From: Aquimarina acroporae
GTDB taxonomy: Bacteria; Bacteroidota; Bacteroidia; Flavobacteriales; Flavobacteriaceae
DNA length: 64,000 bases
NCBI RefSeq assembly: GCF_023195925.1
Contig: NZ_JALPRE010000003.1
Span: 186,001-250,000, forward strand
Direction of reading: 5' to 3'
Of the stretch, positions 53,025-62,018 are shown piece by piece. A program made the translations under genes and the position numbers. The notes beneath the pieces were generated by a model that was not told the origin of the DNA, did not search any database, and worked only from the letters and a program-made list of their open reading frames with translations. The number at the start of each line of letters is the position of its first letter. Positions within the stretch are counted from its first letter, which is position 1.

Positions 53025-54230
53025 TTAGACATCACTTCTTTTTATGGAGAGTAATTTCTTGTAGGTGAAGCATCTCCAAACCCATTCTAAAGGTCCAAAT
53101 TTAAAATAGCTTAGCCATATTTTGCTTAGTATTATTTGTATTATAAATACAATCATGGCAACAAGTAAAGCCTGTGAAGGGCTTAAGGTTTCATAAAGCC
53201 GAAATCCTATAGATGTGAATAGTAATACACCTATGAAACTGTGCATTATATAATTGGTCAATGCCATTCTTCCTGCATATTGTATGGGAGATAAGATTCT
53301 TTTAAGTGTAGTGTGATACCAAAGCCTTCCCATACCCCATAAGTAAAACAATCCCATGACAACATCAGACACTACCATCAATTTTATCAGTAATGACCTT
53401 ATAACTTCGTTTTTATAAATTTCTAAATCGGTAAGAAAGAATAAAAAAGATACTCTATATAGGTTAGTTACAATGGTGATGAGTATCATGGGTTTTTTTA
53501 TTTGTGTGATAAAGGTGTCTAAAGTATTGTAGATTTTGTTTTTTCCTAAATACAAGCCTAGTAAGAACATTGATAGAGCAATTGGCGCTAAAAATCCTAC
53601 TAACATTGGGATGTTAGAAAGATATTCTAGATATCGTAATTGTATTCCTTGAGTATAAGTGCCGTTTTTGATGATGGTATTTACCGTTTCACCGGTATAA
53701 TCACTAAGGTAAATTTCAGGAGTAAAGTTGATGACTTTGAATAGAAATGTAAAGCATTGATCATAAAACGGAAAGAATAGTAAAATACCAGATAACGTAA
53801 GTAGTAAAGTATTTGATTTTTTTATGAAAAATATGGTCAAAAGACCCAAAATGGCATAAATATGTAGTACATCTCCGGACCATAATAGTATAATATGTAA
53901 GAGACCAAAAATGAAAAGAACAAACATTCGTCTGGCGAAGAAAGAAAATGAAAGTTTGTGATTTTCTATCATTTTTAAGACCTGCATCGAAATCCCTAAC
54001 CCAAAAAGTAAAGAGAAAATAGGGAAGAACTTTGTATAAAAAAACAGTTGCAGCACCTTTTGAGTCATGATATCTACCGTTGCGGTCCATTGCTTTGCAA
54101 ATACATCCTGATTTAGGAAGGTAGAATTCATGATAACAATATTTACCACAAAAATTCCAAGAATGGCAAATCCTCTGAAAACATCTAATAGTTCAATTCT
54201 TTTTTGTGTTTTAACAGGTGTTTTATTCAA
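53025..54230 (-). CDS. DUF418-family membrane protein
   Basis: 401 residues from a TTG start (no ATG is close to the conserved N-terminus). RIELLDVFRGFAILGIFVVNIV is the DUF418 opening, followed by about ten membrane segments and the C-terminal DUF418 region (AGRMALTNYIMHSFIGVLLF, then WLSYFKFGPLEWVWRCFTY). Function unknown, possibly acyl-transfer or transport across the inner membrane. Confidence 0.87.
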   Translation of the reverse strand: MNKTPVKTQKRIELLDVFRGFAILGIFVVNIVIMNSTFLNQDVFAKQWTATVDIMTQKVLQLFFYTKFFPIFSLLFGLGISMQVLKMIENHKLSFSFFARRMFVLFIFGLLHIILLWSGDVLHIYAILGLLTIFFIKKSNTLLLTLSGILLFFPFYDQCFTFLFKVINFTPEIYLSDYTGETVNTIIKNGTYTQGIQLRYLEYLSNIPMLVGFLAPIALSMFLLGLYLGKNKIYNTLDTFITQIKKPMILITIVTNLYRVSFLFFLTDLEIYKNEVIRSLLIKLMVVSDVVMGLFYLWGMGRLWYHTTLKRILSPIQYAGRMALTNYIMHSFIGVLLFTSIGFRLYETLSPSQALLVAMIVFIIQIILSKIWLSYFKFGPLEWVWRCFTYKKLLSIKRSDV

Positions 54231-54348
54231 TGTATTGTATTCAGTTTTTAATATTCGAATCTATGTTTTATTTCTAAACAGTTTAAATTATGTAGAGAAT
54301 TATAAGTTTTGGAAAATAAACTAAAAATATATGATTAGTAGTATTGGG

Positions 54349-54876
54349 TTAAGGGCTTTTTTTGATGTCATAGACTATATTGTTTAGGTTATGTTCGTCT
54401 TTTTTACCTGGAACGAGGCTAAATCCATTTTTTTCAAGCAATCTGGTAGAGCTTTCGTTTAGTTGATGTGTAAATGCTTCAATATGTTCCAGGTGTAAAG
54501 TATTAAAACCAAAACGAACTACACTTTTTAGAGACTCTGTCATAACTCCTTTTCCTTGATGTTCTGGATGCAAATCATAGCCAACTTCAGCAACTTTTTT
54601 ATCTTCAGAAAAATTCCAAAGACAAATACTACCAATCATTTTTGGGTTGGTTTTTTCTGTAATTACCCAGTAGTATAAAGTTTTATCAATAATACCTTTA
54701 TTGATTTTTGAGATAAATGCTAAAGCTTCCTTTTTTAATTTGGCACCGGGTCTTATTACAAATTCATTGACCTTTTTGTCTGAACGTAAAAAAGAAATAG
54801 TTTCCCAATCGGTGGGTTGTAGTTGCCTTAATAAAAGCCGTTTTGATCGAATTTCAGGAAAGTTAGCGTTATTCAT
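54349..54876 (-). CDS. GNAT acetyltransferase, RimJ/RimL type
   Basis: 175 residues. RSKRLLLRQLQPTDWETI start, IGSICLWNFSEDKKVAEVGYDLHPEHQGKGVMTESLKSVVRFGFNTL (the acetyl-CoA loop QGKG), and LEHIEAFTHQLNESSTRLLEKNGF. Likely acetylates an amine on a protein or metabolite. The gene starts 7 bases after the ankyrin gene stop. Confidence 0.9.
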   Translation of the reverse strand: MNNANFPEIRSKRLLLRQLQPTDWETISFLRSDKKVNEFVIRPGAKLKKEALAFISKINKGIIDKTLYYWVITEKTNPKMIGSICLWNFSEDKKVAEVGYDLHPEHQGKGVMTESLKSVVRFGFNTLHLEHIEAFTHQLNESSTRLLEKNGFSLVPGKKDEHNLNNIVYDIKKSP

Positions 54877-54883
54877 GTTATCA

Positions 54884-56275
54884 CTATTCCAAATTTTTCT
54901 TTTTTAGCTGCTTAATAATCTCTGTACTTATCCAGTAAATATCTTGATTACTAGTGTAGAATAAATACTTACCATCTTTGGTAATAAATGGGCAGTACTC
55001 ATAATTTTTGGTATTTACTTCGGGCCCCATATTTACCGATTTTGTCCAGGTGGCATCTTCTTTTTTGAAACTGATGTATAAATCTCCTTGCCCAATACTA
55101 TTTTCTCTGGTAGAGCAAAAAATAATATAGGATTCATCTGGAGCAATACATACGTCTGCTTCATATGCTGTAGAATTTATTGCTGCTCCAAGAGCAACAG
55201 ATTTTTGAAATGTACCGTTATTGAATTTTGAATAGTAGATATCATAGTTTGATCCCTTATTTTCTGGTGAGGCATTGCCGTTTGATGAAAAATACATGGT
55301 TCCATCGTTGGTAAAAGAGATGTAATATTCGTTACCACCTGAGTTAATATTTGTTCCTGCATTGATGGGCTCAGACCATTTTCCATTCCTTTTTTCAACA
55401 TACCAAATATCGATATCTTTCGGGTCACCTTCTCCATCTAAAGCACTATTAGAAATAAAGTATAACCTGTTTTCATCGTTAGAAAGAAAAGGATCGTTGT
55501 AGCCATAGGTTTCATGCGAAAGAAAGATTTGAGGTTTTGACCAGGTATCATTCACTTTTGTTGAGTAGCGAATCTCATTTTTTCCATTTACGTCAACACC
55601 AAAGTAAAATACTGTGCCGTCTTTGTTAAATACCGATCCAAATTCAGATTCTTCTGTAGAAATAAAATTAGGAGCAAATAACTTTGCACTTGTACCCGGA
55701 GGTTCCTGTCCCATATATGAGCCTTTCAAAGTCATGTTACGAACTTTATCCTTATTGGCGCCCAGAGATACCAATAAGGTGTATATTTGGTCAGCATCTA
55801 TTCTTTTTGCTATTTCAAGAGCGGTACTTCCTCTGCTGTTTTCTTGATTTACATCTACGCCCAATTCTACGAGTTTCTTTACGAAAAGATCACTTTTATT
55901 GAGTACGGCCTTTTGTAATAGAGCAGTTCCGTATGTGTCGATCCAGGAATTATCTTTTTGTAATTTAATAAGGGTGTCAAAGTAATCTTCTTTGTTGAAA
56001 TGCACTGCAACATCCATTGCTGTTCTTTTTTGATGATCTTCTGCATTAATGTCGATACCTTTTTCGATTAAAAGCTGAAAGGTTTCTTTTTGTTTGCATG
56101 CTATTGCCCAGTGCAGTAAGGATCTCCCTCGATTATCTTTCTTGTCAATAGATGTGGTTTGTAGCAGACTGTCCAAGCGATTTGTTTTTCCTTGACAAAC
56201 AGTTCTGAAGATATTTTGTGCAGATACATGAAAACTAAATAAGAAAATGATGACGATGCATATTTTGTTTTTCAT
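54884..56275 (-). CDS. Secreted protein with ankyrin repeats and a PD40/WD40-like propeller
   Basis: 463 residues. Signal peptide ending SAQ (about residue 19). Residues about 25-190 hold four or five ankyrin repeats (GRSLLHWAIACKQKETFQLLIEKGIDINAEDHQKRTAMDVAV, later VNQENSRGSTALEIAK). Residues about 215-450 are a six-bladed beta-propeller of PD40-type (GSVFNKDGTVFYFGVD, NDPFLSNDENRLYFISN, EYYISFTNDGTMYFSSNG, EADVCIAPDESYIIFCSTRENSIGQGDLYIS, YEYCPFITKDGKYLFYTSN). Domain pairing is unusual; probably a periplasmic or secreted binding protein. Confidence 0.88.
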   Translation of the reverse strand: MKNKICIVIIFLFSFHVSAQNIFRTVCQGKTNRLDSLLQTTSIDKKDNRGRSLLHWAIACKQKETFQLLIEKGIDINAEDHQKRTAMDVAVHFNKEDYFDTLIKLQKDNSWIDTYGTALLQKAVLNKSDLFVKKLVELGVDVNQENSRGSTALEIAKRIDADQIYTLLVSLGANKDKVRNMTLKGSYMGQEPPGTSAKLFAPNFISTEESEFGSVFNKDGTVFYFGVDVNGKNEIRYSTKVNDTWSKPQIFLSHETYGYNDPFLSNDENRLYFISNSALDGEGDPKDIDIWYVEKRNGKWSEPINAGTNINSGGNEYYISFTNDGTMYFSSNGNASPENKGSNYDIYYSKFNNGTFQKSVALGAAINSTAYEADVCIAPDESYIIFCSTRENSIGQGDLYISFKKEDATWTKSVNMGPEVNTKNYEYCPFITKDGKYLFYTSNQDIYWISTEIIKQLKKKNLE

Positions 56276-56318
56276 GATGTGGATTTTATGGTTTTAAGAC
56301 GAACAGTTTTGATAACAA

Positions 56319-56834
56319 TCATCTTTTTAATTTACTCTCAAATTCTTTAAGTGTAATTTGATCATTACCTTTTGTATATTCACCATAGGCAATTTTTTTA
56401 TCGAAATCTACAGCGAGATAATCGGTCCAGCAAGCGAAAAAATCGTAGTCTCCACTTTTCCCAATATCAGAATCTGTGGTAATTTTGGATGGAGCGATTA
56501 AATAGTATTTTCCTATTTCAAAGTTTGACAGGTAAGGTCGACATAAGATACCATTAGCTCCCCATATTTTAATCTGTTTTTTTGATGTTTCTCCTTTGTA
56601 AGTTTTGATGATTTCTACGGTCATAGAAAAGGGCATTTCTTTATCATAACCATCAATTTCATAGTCGAGAAAATCTGTATATTCGATAACTTTTACCAAA
56701 GCTACCAACGAGTTATTGTTTGCTATAGCTCTAAAAGAACAATCACCTTCGCAATCACAATCGCAGGCAAATGAGTTGAAAGAAATTAATAAGGTAACCA
56801 AAAGAAGTACCTTCTTTAAGAATAAGTTTTTCAT
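56319..56834 (-). CDS. Secreted Cys-rich hypothetical protein with NTR/TIMP-like features
   Basis: 171 residues from the ATG at 56834 (a TTG four codons earlier is less likely). Signal peptide up to SFA, then the mature chain starts with CDCDCEGDC. NNSLVALVKVIEY, MTVEIIKTYKGE, IKIWG and LCRPYLSNFEIGKYYLIAP resemble netrin-like (TIMP) folds found in secreted bacterial proteins with an N-terminal CxC. The family call is tentative; role unknown. Confidence 0.8.
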   Translation of the reverse strand: MKNLFLKKVLLLVTLLISFNSFACDCDCEGDCSFRAIANNNSLVALVKVIEYTDFLDYEIDGYDKEMPFSMTVEIIKTYKGETSKKQIKIWGANGILCRPYLSNFEIGKYYLIAPSKITTDSDIGKSGDYDFFACWTDYLAVDFDKKIAYGEYTKGNDQITLKEFESKLKR

Positions 56835-56914
56835 GACTGTTATCAATGTTTTGTATCAACTAATTTTAGAGGGGTTACTAAGATAACAAAATTGTAATGA
56901 AGTCTTTAGAATAA

Positions 56915-57421
56915 TTAATGTTCAGATGATTTGGGATGTTCTTTTAAATATTTAATGATGATACCTATTTGCCCTAGATGATATAGGTCATGATGAATCA
57001 TCCCTTTAATAACAAAACTGTATTTGTAGTTGCCTTTAAAATCGGTATCGTAATATTCGTTATCTAGAAAATCATCGTTTTTTGATTGTAATAAATCAAT
57101 CAATTCGTTGAGTGTTTTATTATACTCAGATATAATGTATTCCCAACCCAATAATTTAAGTTTATGGTTTGGCAACCAATTTTCTTCGCAGTCATCTGTT
57201 TTACTCCCTTTTCCAGTTTTTATTTTTAGAATAGTTTCTTTTCTCCATAATGTCAAATGTGAAATTATCTCGGCAATACTATGTAGCCCTTGTATGGGGT
57301 TTATGAAAACCAAATTCTCATCTACAGTACTTAGTTTGATATTATACGAACTCCCGATCCATATTTTTCCGCTTTGAATTTCAACAAATTGTTCGATGAT
57401 ATGGTTGATTAGAGTTTTCAT
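56915..57421 (-). CDS. DinB-family putative metalloenzyme
   Basis: 168 residues. Four-helix DinB pattern with likely metal-binding His at SIAEIISHLTLWRKE and MIHHDLYHLGQIGIIIKYL (HxxxH). Family members bind Ni or Zn; some are thiol transferases. The start codon overlaps the end of a decayed GrpB-family gene. Confidence 0.87.
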   Translation of the reverse strand: MKTLINHIIEQFVEIQSGKIWIGSSYNIKLSTVDENLVFINPIQGLHSIAEIISHLTLWRKETILKIKTGKGSKTDDCEENWLPNHKLKLLGWEYIISEYNKTLNELIDLLQSKNDDFLDNEYYDTDFKGNYKYSFVIKGMIHHDLYHLGQIGIIIKYLKEHPKSSEH

Positions 57422-57695
57422 TTGAATACTGTGTTTGATATGCCAATTTTAGTCTTATACACCCTAAAATATCACGAATTAATAATTTTATTTTTCCTTC
57501 TTCTATTTTTTCAAATTCCGATTCGTGTTTGTAGATAATATCAATGTCTATAATATCTTTTGCATCCAGCATTGGCACAGAAATACTTCCTACATGTTCG
57601 ATACTATATTCAATCCCACTTAAACCTTTATCGATTTCATCTTTTAGGTCTTTAAATTTGGTGATCCAGTCTGAGGTGTATTTTTTAATCAACAT
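57418..57695 (-). pseudogene. GrpB-family (UPF0157) gene remnant, frameshifted and truncated
   Basis: From the ATG at 57695 the product reads as a normal GrpB N-terminus (IKKYTSDWITKFKDLKDEI, YSIEHVGSISVPMLDAKDIIDIDII) for about 70 residues, then loses similarity. One base deletion near 57474 explains this: in the other frame YFRVYKTKIGISNTVFK follows at once, matching the family's GYxHxGxxGIxxRxxF motif. That frame stops at 57418-57420, at the start codon of DinB, so the C-terminal half (about 80-90 residues) is missing as well. The unshifted frame runs on to 57381. Confidence 0.75.
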
Positions 57696-57724
57696 GTTTA
57701 AGTGTCAAAGACATGGGCCGGTTT

Positions 57725-58357
57725 TTATTTTGCTTTTGCAAACGCCATTTTAACCGCCAATCCGGTTAATACCGAGGCCATAAACCACTTTTGTATTCGT
57801 AACCAAATTGGTTTTTTTGAAAACCAACTCGCCAATTTGGCTGCAGATAGTACAATTAAAAGGTTAATGGTAAAACTTATACCTATCTGAATTATTCCCA
57901 GTAAAAAACTTTGGCTCAATACCGAACCGTTCTCGGGCTTTATAAACTGTGGAAAAAATGAAAGATAAAAAATAGCCATCTTAGGGTTTAAGATATTGGT
58001 CATAAGGCCAATGTTAAATAACTTTAATGGCTTATCTGCTTTTAGGTGCTGGTCTGCATCAAAAATCTTGTTCTTGTCTCTTATCGTATTAAAGGCTAGA
58101 TATAAAAGGTATCCTACTCCGAGAAATTTTACAACGATAAAAGCATAAGGTATTGCAAAAAATATAGCGGTGAGCCCAAATGATACCATAAGAATATGAA
58201 ATAAAAATCCGCACATCACTCCAAAAAGAGATATTATGCCAGCTTTTTTTCCTTGTGATAAAGATCTCGAAATTAAGTAGATCATATTTGGACCTGGTGA
58301 AAGCACCATGATTAGAGCGGCCAATGCGAATAATAGTAAATCGTTTAAGGCGATCAT
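57725..58357 (-). CDS. LysE/RhtB-family amino acid exporter
   Basis: 210 residues with six hydrophobic segments. Family motif ALAALIMVLSPGPNMIYLISRSLSQGKKAGIISLFGVMCG at the N-terminus (SPGPN), then LLYLAFNTIRDK and FNIGLMTNILNPKMAIFYLSFFPQFI. Exports amino acids or homoserine lactone-like compounds from the cytoplasm; substrate unknown. Single gene. Confidence 0.92.
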   Translation of the reverse strand: MIALNDLLLFALAALIMVLSPGPNMIYLISRSLSQGKKAGIISLFGVMCGFLFHILMVSFGLTAIFFAIPYAFIVVKFLGVGYLLYLAFNTIRDKNKIFDADQHLKADKPLKLFNIGLMTNILNPKMAIFYLSFFPQFIKPENGSVLSQSFLLGIIQIGISFTINLLIVLSAAKLASWFSKKPIWLRIQKWFMASVLTGLAVKMAFAKAK

Positions 58358-58468
58358 ATAGTTGTTGTTTTCATTAATAGGAGGAGAACTGTAGTAATTG
58401 AGCTCTAAGGTAGCAAAATAGTAATGAACCTAAACACGATACTGTAAATAGGTTATCGTGTAATACTT

Positions 58469-58972
58469 TTATATTTTTTGCTTCAGTGTATTAAAACAAT
58501 GTTTACTATCAAATATAGTAGATATATCATAGATCAATTTCTTTGCTGTATCTTTCTTCAACACAGGAACAAAACAGCTTAGGTATCCAAAATCTCTGGT
58601 TTTAAAGAACATTTCTATGTATAATTTGGTTTCTTTTGGATGAAAAACTTCTTTTGATCTAAGATTGACATACTCATCATTAATTTCTATATATAATTTG
58701 TCTAATAAGTTCAACTGATTTAAAACAGTGAGAACGTCTGCATTTTTTTGAACATCAGATTGAATTTCATTACAGGAATTTGTTTCAAGGTTTCCATCTG
58801 GTACCTCTAGAGTTGTTCCCAGTTTAAAATCAGAATTTGGCACATGAATTATTGTATGCAGGGATCTAGATGAGTTTTCTAGTGCTGTTTGAACCTCTAC
58901 ATAATCTAGAGTTTCCTGAGAAAAAACTTGACTCATGGTAACGAGTAATACTAAGCAAAGTAGATATCTCAT
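58469..58972 (-). CDS. Secreted hypothetical protein
   Basis: 167 residues. Signal peptide MRYLLCLVLLVTMSQVFSQ. The mature protein starts LDYVEVQTALENSSRSLHTII, has a mixed alpha/beta look, two Cys-bearing stretches (NSCNEIQ and YLSCFV), and ends HCFNTLKQKI. I do not recognise a family. No close neighbour in the same direction. Confidence 0.75.
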   Translation of the reverse strand: MRYLLCLVLLVTMSQVFSQETLDYVEVQTALENSSRSLHTIIHVPNSDFKLGTTLEVPDGNLETNSCNEIQSDVQKNADVLTVLNQLNLLDKLYIEINDEYVNLRSKEVFHPKETKLYIEMFFKTRDFGYLSCFVPVLKKDTAKKLIYDISTIFDSKHCFNTLKQKI

Positions 58973-59089
58973 TTGGTTTTATGTTTTTTTACAACACTTA
59001 TTTTTAAATCATAGCGAAGCAAAATGTCGCTTGCATATCGATCTAATTGTCGTTCTTGTATGATGTTACAAGGTAAGCATTTTGTTATT

Positions 59090-59266
59090 CTATTTAGCTT
59101 TCCCTTTTTTACTTCGCTTAATAATAACCGTTCCTATAAGTGCTAATCCAATTATAATTCCACTTAACGCATCAATGAATTTCCCTCCTCTTATCATGCC
59201 ATAGATTGCAAATAATGTTGATGCTGTTCCTATTCCAATTATAATATATGCTGTCTGTTTTCTCAT
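59090..59266 (-). CDS. Small membrane protein (58 residues)
   Basis: Read from the sequence: ATG at 59266, TAG at 59090. Short basic start, one hydrophobic segment (AYIIIGIGTASTLFAIYG), a polar loop (MIRGGKFIDALSG), a second hydrophobic segment (IIIGLALIGTVII) and a basic tail (KRSKKGKAK). A two-helix hairpin protein of unknown role; coding use looks natural, but at this size it stays a prediction. Confidence 0.55.
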   Translation of the reverse strand: MRKQTAYIIIGIGTASTLFAIYGMIRGGKFIDALSGIIIGLALIGTVIIKRSKKGKAK

Positions 59267-59355
59267 TGTAAGTTTGCTACAATTTTTTATTATAAGTGGT
59301 ATTACGAAGTAAATTGTTACACTGCCATTTAGTTTTTACACACAGATTAATATTT

Positions 59356-59913
59356 TTATATTTTGTTAGTAAATTGTTGTATATGCTCTGTTTTTACAAC
59401 GCTTATTTGGCCTTTTGTAGGAATCATATTTTTCCAAACCCAATTATAATGGTCAATCACTTGTTTGGCGGTTAGTTGAGGTCTTTCTCCGGTAGTATGC
59501 CCATCTTCAACAACAGTAATGTTATAATCTTTTACTAAGGCAGATTGAATTGTTGATTCGACACAAAAGTCGGTTGCACAACCTGTAATTATTAGTTCGT
59601 TTACTCCTAAAGTAGCCAACTTCGTTTGCAGTTTTGACTTATAGAATACGTCATTAGCATATTTGTCAATTCTATGATCACTAGATTGAACGTCTAACTC
59701 ATCTAAATTTTCCCATTCTATGGAATTTTTTTCAAATTCTCCCGAACCTGTTCCATCATGTTGTATGTAGATAACAGGGAAATTCAATTTTCTGAATAGT
59801 TTGGCCAGTTAATTAATACGTTTTACCACACCATCACTGTCAAATCGAGGAGTCTTAGAGGTGAAAGATCCTTTTTGCATATCAATTACCAATAAAGCTT
59901 TTTTATTTTCCAT
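59356..59913 (-). pseudogene. Isochorismatase-family cysteine hydrolase gene interrupted by an in-frame stop
   Basis: From the ATG at 59913 the product begins MENKKALLVIDMQKGSF (VIDMQ contains the catalytic Asp at residue 11) and runs 34 residues to a TAA at 59809-59811. In the same frame it continues LAKLFRKLNFPVIYIQHDGTGSGEF to the catalytic-Cys motif ELIITGCATDFCVESTIQSAL and ends normally, 185 codons in all, the usual size. Only the stop codon breaks it. A restart downstream would give a 143-residue protein without the catalytic Asp, so the gene is probably dead, unless the stop is a sequencing error. Confidence 0.8.
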
Positions 59914-59926
59914 TTTTTAGCCAGAT

Positions 59927-60526
59927 TTAGTATTTTTCCACAGCAATTGGTTTTCCATTTTCATATAATAGATATCCATCAATTTTTCCACTAATACTAT
60001 CATACATGATCCAACGACCATGTTCTTTTCCATCGATAAAAATTCCTTTTGAATGAAGATTTCCATTTGCAAAATAACTAAAAACTGAATCTTGGATCAC
60101 ATTGTTTTTCCAGTTTTCCAGGGCTTTTGGGTTTCCATTTGGGTGATATGATTTCCAAATACCTTCTTTAGAATTTTGAATAACCTGACCTTCTTCGGCC
60201 AATTGACCATTTTCGTAAAAATACTTCACGCTACCATTTGCTATGCCCTCTGTCCATTGTACGATTTCATTTTCTTGACCATTGGGGAAATAGTATATCA
60301 TTGTTCCATGCACATGTCCGTTCTTGAATTCTGCATAGGATTGTAATTTACCATGTTCGTAGCTTTCACACTTACCAGTGTACGGTTTATGATTGAGCAA
60401 CCATTTTCCGTCAATTTCTATTAATTTTGCACAATCAATAATTTCATCACTTGTTGTGGATGGATTTGTTTGTTTACAAGACAAAACAGTCATGACTAGA
60501 AAGAGTGAAAAATAATTTTTTTTCAT
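59927..60526 (-). CDS. YwqK-type MORN-like repeat lipoprotein
   Basis: 199 residues. Lipobox LSC (Cys17). Repeats of about 22 residues of the MORN-variant type: YTGKCESYEHGKLQSYAEFKNG, VHGTMIYYFPNGQENEI, ANGSVKYFYENGQLAEEG, KEGIWKSYHPNGNPKALENWKNN, FSYFANGNLHSKGIFIDGKEHGRWIMYD. Proteins of this group are secreted or surface-bound, with no general function known. Starts 13 bases after the decayed isochorismatase gene's end region. Confidence 0.87.
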   Translation of the reverse strand: MKKNYFSLFLVMTVLSCKQTNPSTTSDEIIDCAKLIEIDGKWLLNHKPYTGKCESYEHGKLQSYAEFKNGHVHGTMIYYFPNGQENEIVQWTEGIANGSVKYFYENGQLAEEGQVIQNSKEGIWKSYHPNGNPKALENWKNNVIQDSVFSYFANGNLHSKGIFIDGKEHGRWIMYDSISGKIDGYLLYENGKPIAVEKY

Positions 60527-60681
60527 AAGTTTTTTGATATTGAATTCAGCATTGTGAGGGATTCATTGAAGACATTACTATGTTTTTGGTTTTTAGTTTA
60601 TGACTAACCACAATCATTCTAATGATTTGTATTTAATGAACTCGAAATATAACCAAAATAGAAATATAGATTACTTTACAT

Positions 60682-61005
60682 TTATGATCTACGGTAAGTG
60701 CCGAATTTGACCAAACTCCATAGTATAAACAATCCGATGAGTCCTATCGATAAATATCCGTAAAAAACGCCTATAAGTAAAACAAGACTTAGAATTAAAG
60801 CAATAGATTTAAGAGTTCGTTTGGGTTTTATCGGGTCTTTTGTTCGTTTATTGTTTAATAATTGATTCAAATAGATTTCATCAGATTTTTTTAAATAATA
60901 TTTGATATCTGATTCATCAAACTCATTTGCAACCATTTCCTTGATTATTTCCTGTTTGGATAACCCTTTTGCTCTTAATGATATACTAAAGTCAAGTTTA
61001 TTCAC
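60682..61005 (-). CDS. Small membrane-anchored hypothetical protein
   Basis: 107 residues from a GTG start. N-terminal helical region (LRAKGLSKQEIIKEMVANEFDESDIKYYLKKSDE) with a small helix-turn-helix-like look, a basic linker (NKRTKDPIKPKRTLK) and one or two membrane segments at the C-terminus (SIALILSLVLLIGVFYG, SIGLIGLFILWSLV). Family not recognised. It follows an attC-like element and may be the last cassette of the array. Confidence 0.65.
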   Translation of the reverse strand: MNKLDFSISLRAKGLSKQEIIKEMVANEFDESDIKYYLKKSDEIYLNQLLNNKRTKDPIKPKRTLKSIALILSLVLLIGVFYGYLSIGLIGLFILWSLVKFGTYRRS

Positions 61006-61023
61006 TTTCTGTAATAATTACTA

Positions 61024-61190
61024 CCGATGTTTGTTGTATGTGTTCTAGTGAGAGAAAATGTTACCTTGCTTTTAAATTTTTATTATGTATTGGTAGCTAA
61101 ATTCTACTCTTTAGAAACACTGCGTCTTCATAAATATATAACAATCGATCGATCACATTGCAGCTGTGATTATATATGTCGTTGCTAACA
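61024..61190 (-). repeat. Long attC-like element, copy 2 (homologous to 63272-63447)
   Basis: On the + strand it shares ordered blocks with 63272-63447: tatgtgt..tag, accttgctttt, attttt, attggt-gctaa, atcgat-gatcac, atatatgt-gttg. The ends can pair (tatgtgt near one end, atatatgt near the other). It lies directly after the gene at 61197 and before the gene at 60682, the place of a cassette recombination site. Confidence 0.6.
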
Positions 61191-61196
61191 ATTTTT

Positions 61197-61541
61197 TTAT
61201 TCAGATTCTTTATATACTTTCAATTTTATTAAATCAATCACTTGATTAAATTCTGAATTAGTTTTTGGTGAAGTTTGATAGTCCCAACTTCCACCATTTT
61301 TCTTTTCTATTCTCAAAATCCATGGATCATCATTTGCAAATATCTGCGCAGAGATTGATCCAAGTATGTATATTTTTGTCCACCAATTGTTATTCGGATT
61401 GAAGTGTTTAATTTTATGAATGCTCGAATAATTGAATTTCCTTAATTTGGAAAAGTCAATTGCCTTAATTTCAAAAAAATCATCATAAATTTTAATCGAT
61501 GGATATCCATTTAATTCAAAAATTAAGGAGGCATTTTTCAT
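61197..61541 (-). CDS. Hypothetical protein in the cassette array
   Basis: 114 residues, cytoplasmic, no signal peptide. Starts MKNASLIFELNGYPSIKIYDDFFEIKAID, a beta-rich pattern with a short hydrophobic patch in the middle (WWTKIYILGSISAQIF) and ends in a helix. A small PH-like fold is possible; not recognised. It is bounded on both sides by attC-like sites. Confidence 0.65.
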   Translation of the reverse strand: MKNASLIFELNGYPSIKIYDDFFEIKAIDFSKLRKFNYSSIHKIKHFNPNNNWWTKIYILGSISAQIFANDDPWILRIEKKNGGSWDYQTSPKTNSEFNQVIDLIKLKVYKESE

Positions 61542-61556
61542 AGTAATGATTTAATT

Positions 61557-61588
61557 GCTACCAACGGTCTCGCATAACCGTTAGTTAC
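61557..61588 (-). repeat. Compact attC-like site
   Basis: On the - strand ctaacggt-tatgcgag-accgttgg: a 6-bp perfect hairpin (aacggt/accgtt) flanked by ctaac and gttgg cores. It lies between the VOC gene and the gene at 61197. Confidence 0.55.
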
Positions 61589-61598
61589 ATGTTTTAAG

Positions 61599-61997
61599 CT
61601 ATGCATCCGTTTTGATTGGTGTACATATTTCAATTAAAAACCCATTATTATCTCTCACGTAACCTACTTTTTGTCCCCAAGGTTTTTCAGTTAAAGCTTC
61701 AAATTCTGTTGCTCCCATTTCAATAGCCTTCTTAAAATCAGCTTCGATATTTTCAGTCACGAACGCCATTTCTACACCAAACGGTTTTTTGTCCCGATCC
61801 ATTTTAATGAATCCATTTTTGAAGTTGGAACTTCCTAATTCAATAGAGGCGAAAGCGATCGTTGTTTCTCCTGAAATTAATTCTCCATAATCATTTTCAG
61901 GGGTTACAAATTTCTGCTCAAACCCGAATGCCTTTTTATAAAATTCGATAGTTTCTTTTACATTCTTAACATAAATTATGGTGTATCTGTATTTCAT
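61599..61997 (-). CDS. VOC-family (glyoxalase/bleomycin resistance-like) protein
   Basis: 132 residues. Two beta-alpha-beta-beta-beta modules: YRYTIIYVKNVKETIEFYKKAFGFEQKFV and the second with EMAFVTENIEADFKKAIEMGATEFEALTEKPWGQKVGYVRDNNGFLIEICTP. The final ExC with Glu is a metal-ligand site of the fold. Members include glyoxalases and antibiotic-binding proteins; function not set. Common cargo of integron cassettes. Confidence 0.9.
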   Translation of the reverse strand: MKYRYTIIYVKNVKETIEFYKKAFGFEQKFVTPENDYGELISGETTIAFASIELGSSNFKNGFIKMDRDKKPFGVEMAFVTENIEADFKKAIEMGATEFEALTEKPWGQKVGYVRDNNGFLIEICTPIKTDA

Positions 61998-62018
61998 TTG
62001 TTCTTTGTTTTTTAACTT

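Noticed and set aside
58434..58461. Inverted repeat acacgata/tatcgtgt as a terminator for the gene at 58469
   Set aside because: 12-base loop, only 8-bp stem and no T run on the - strand; too weak to call.
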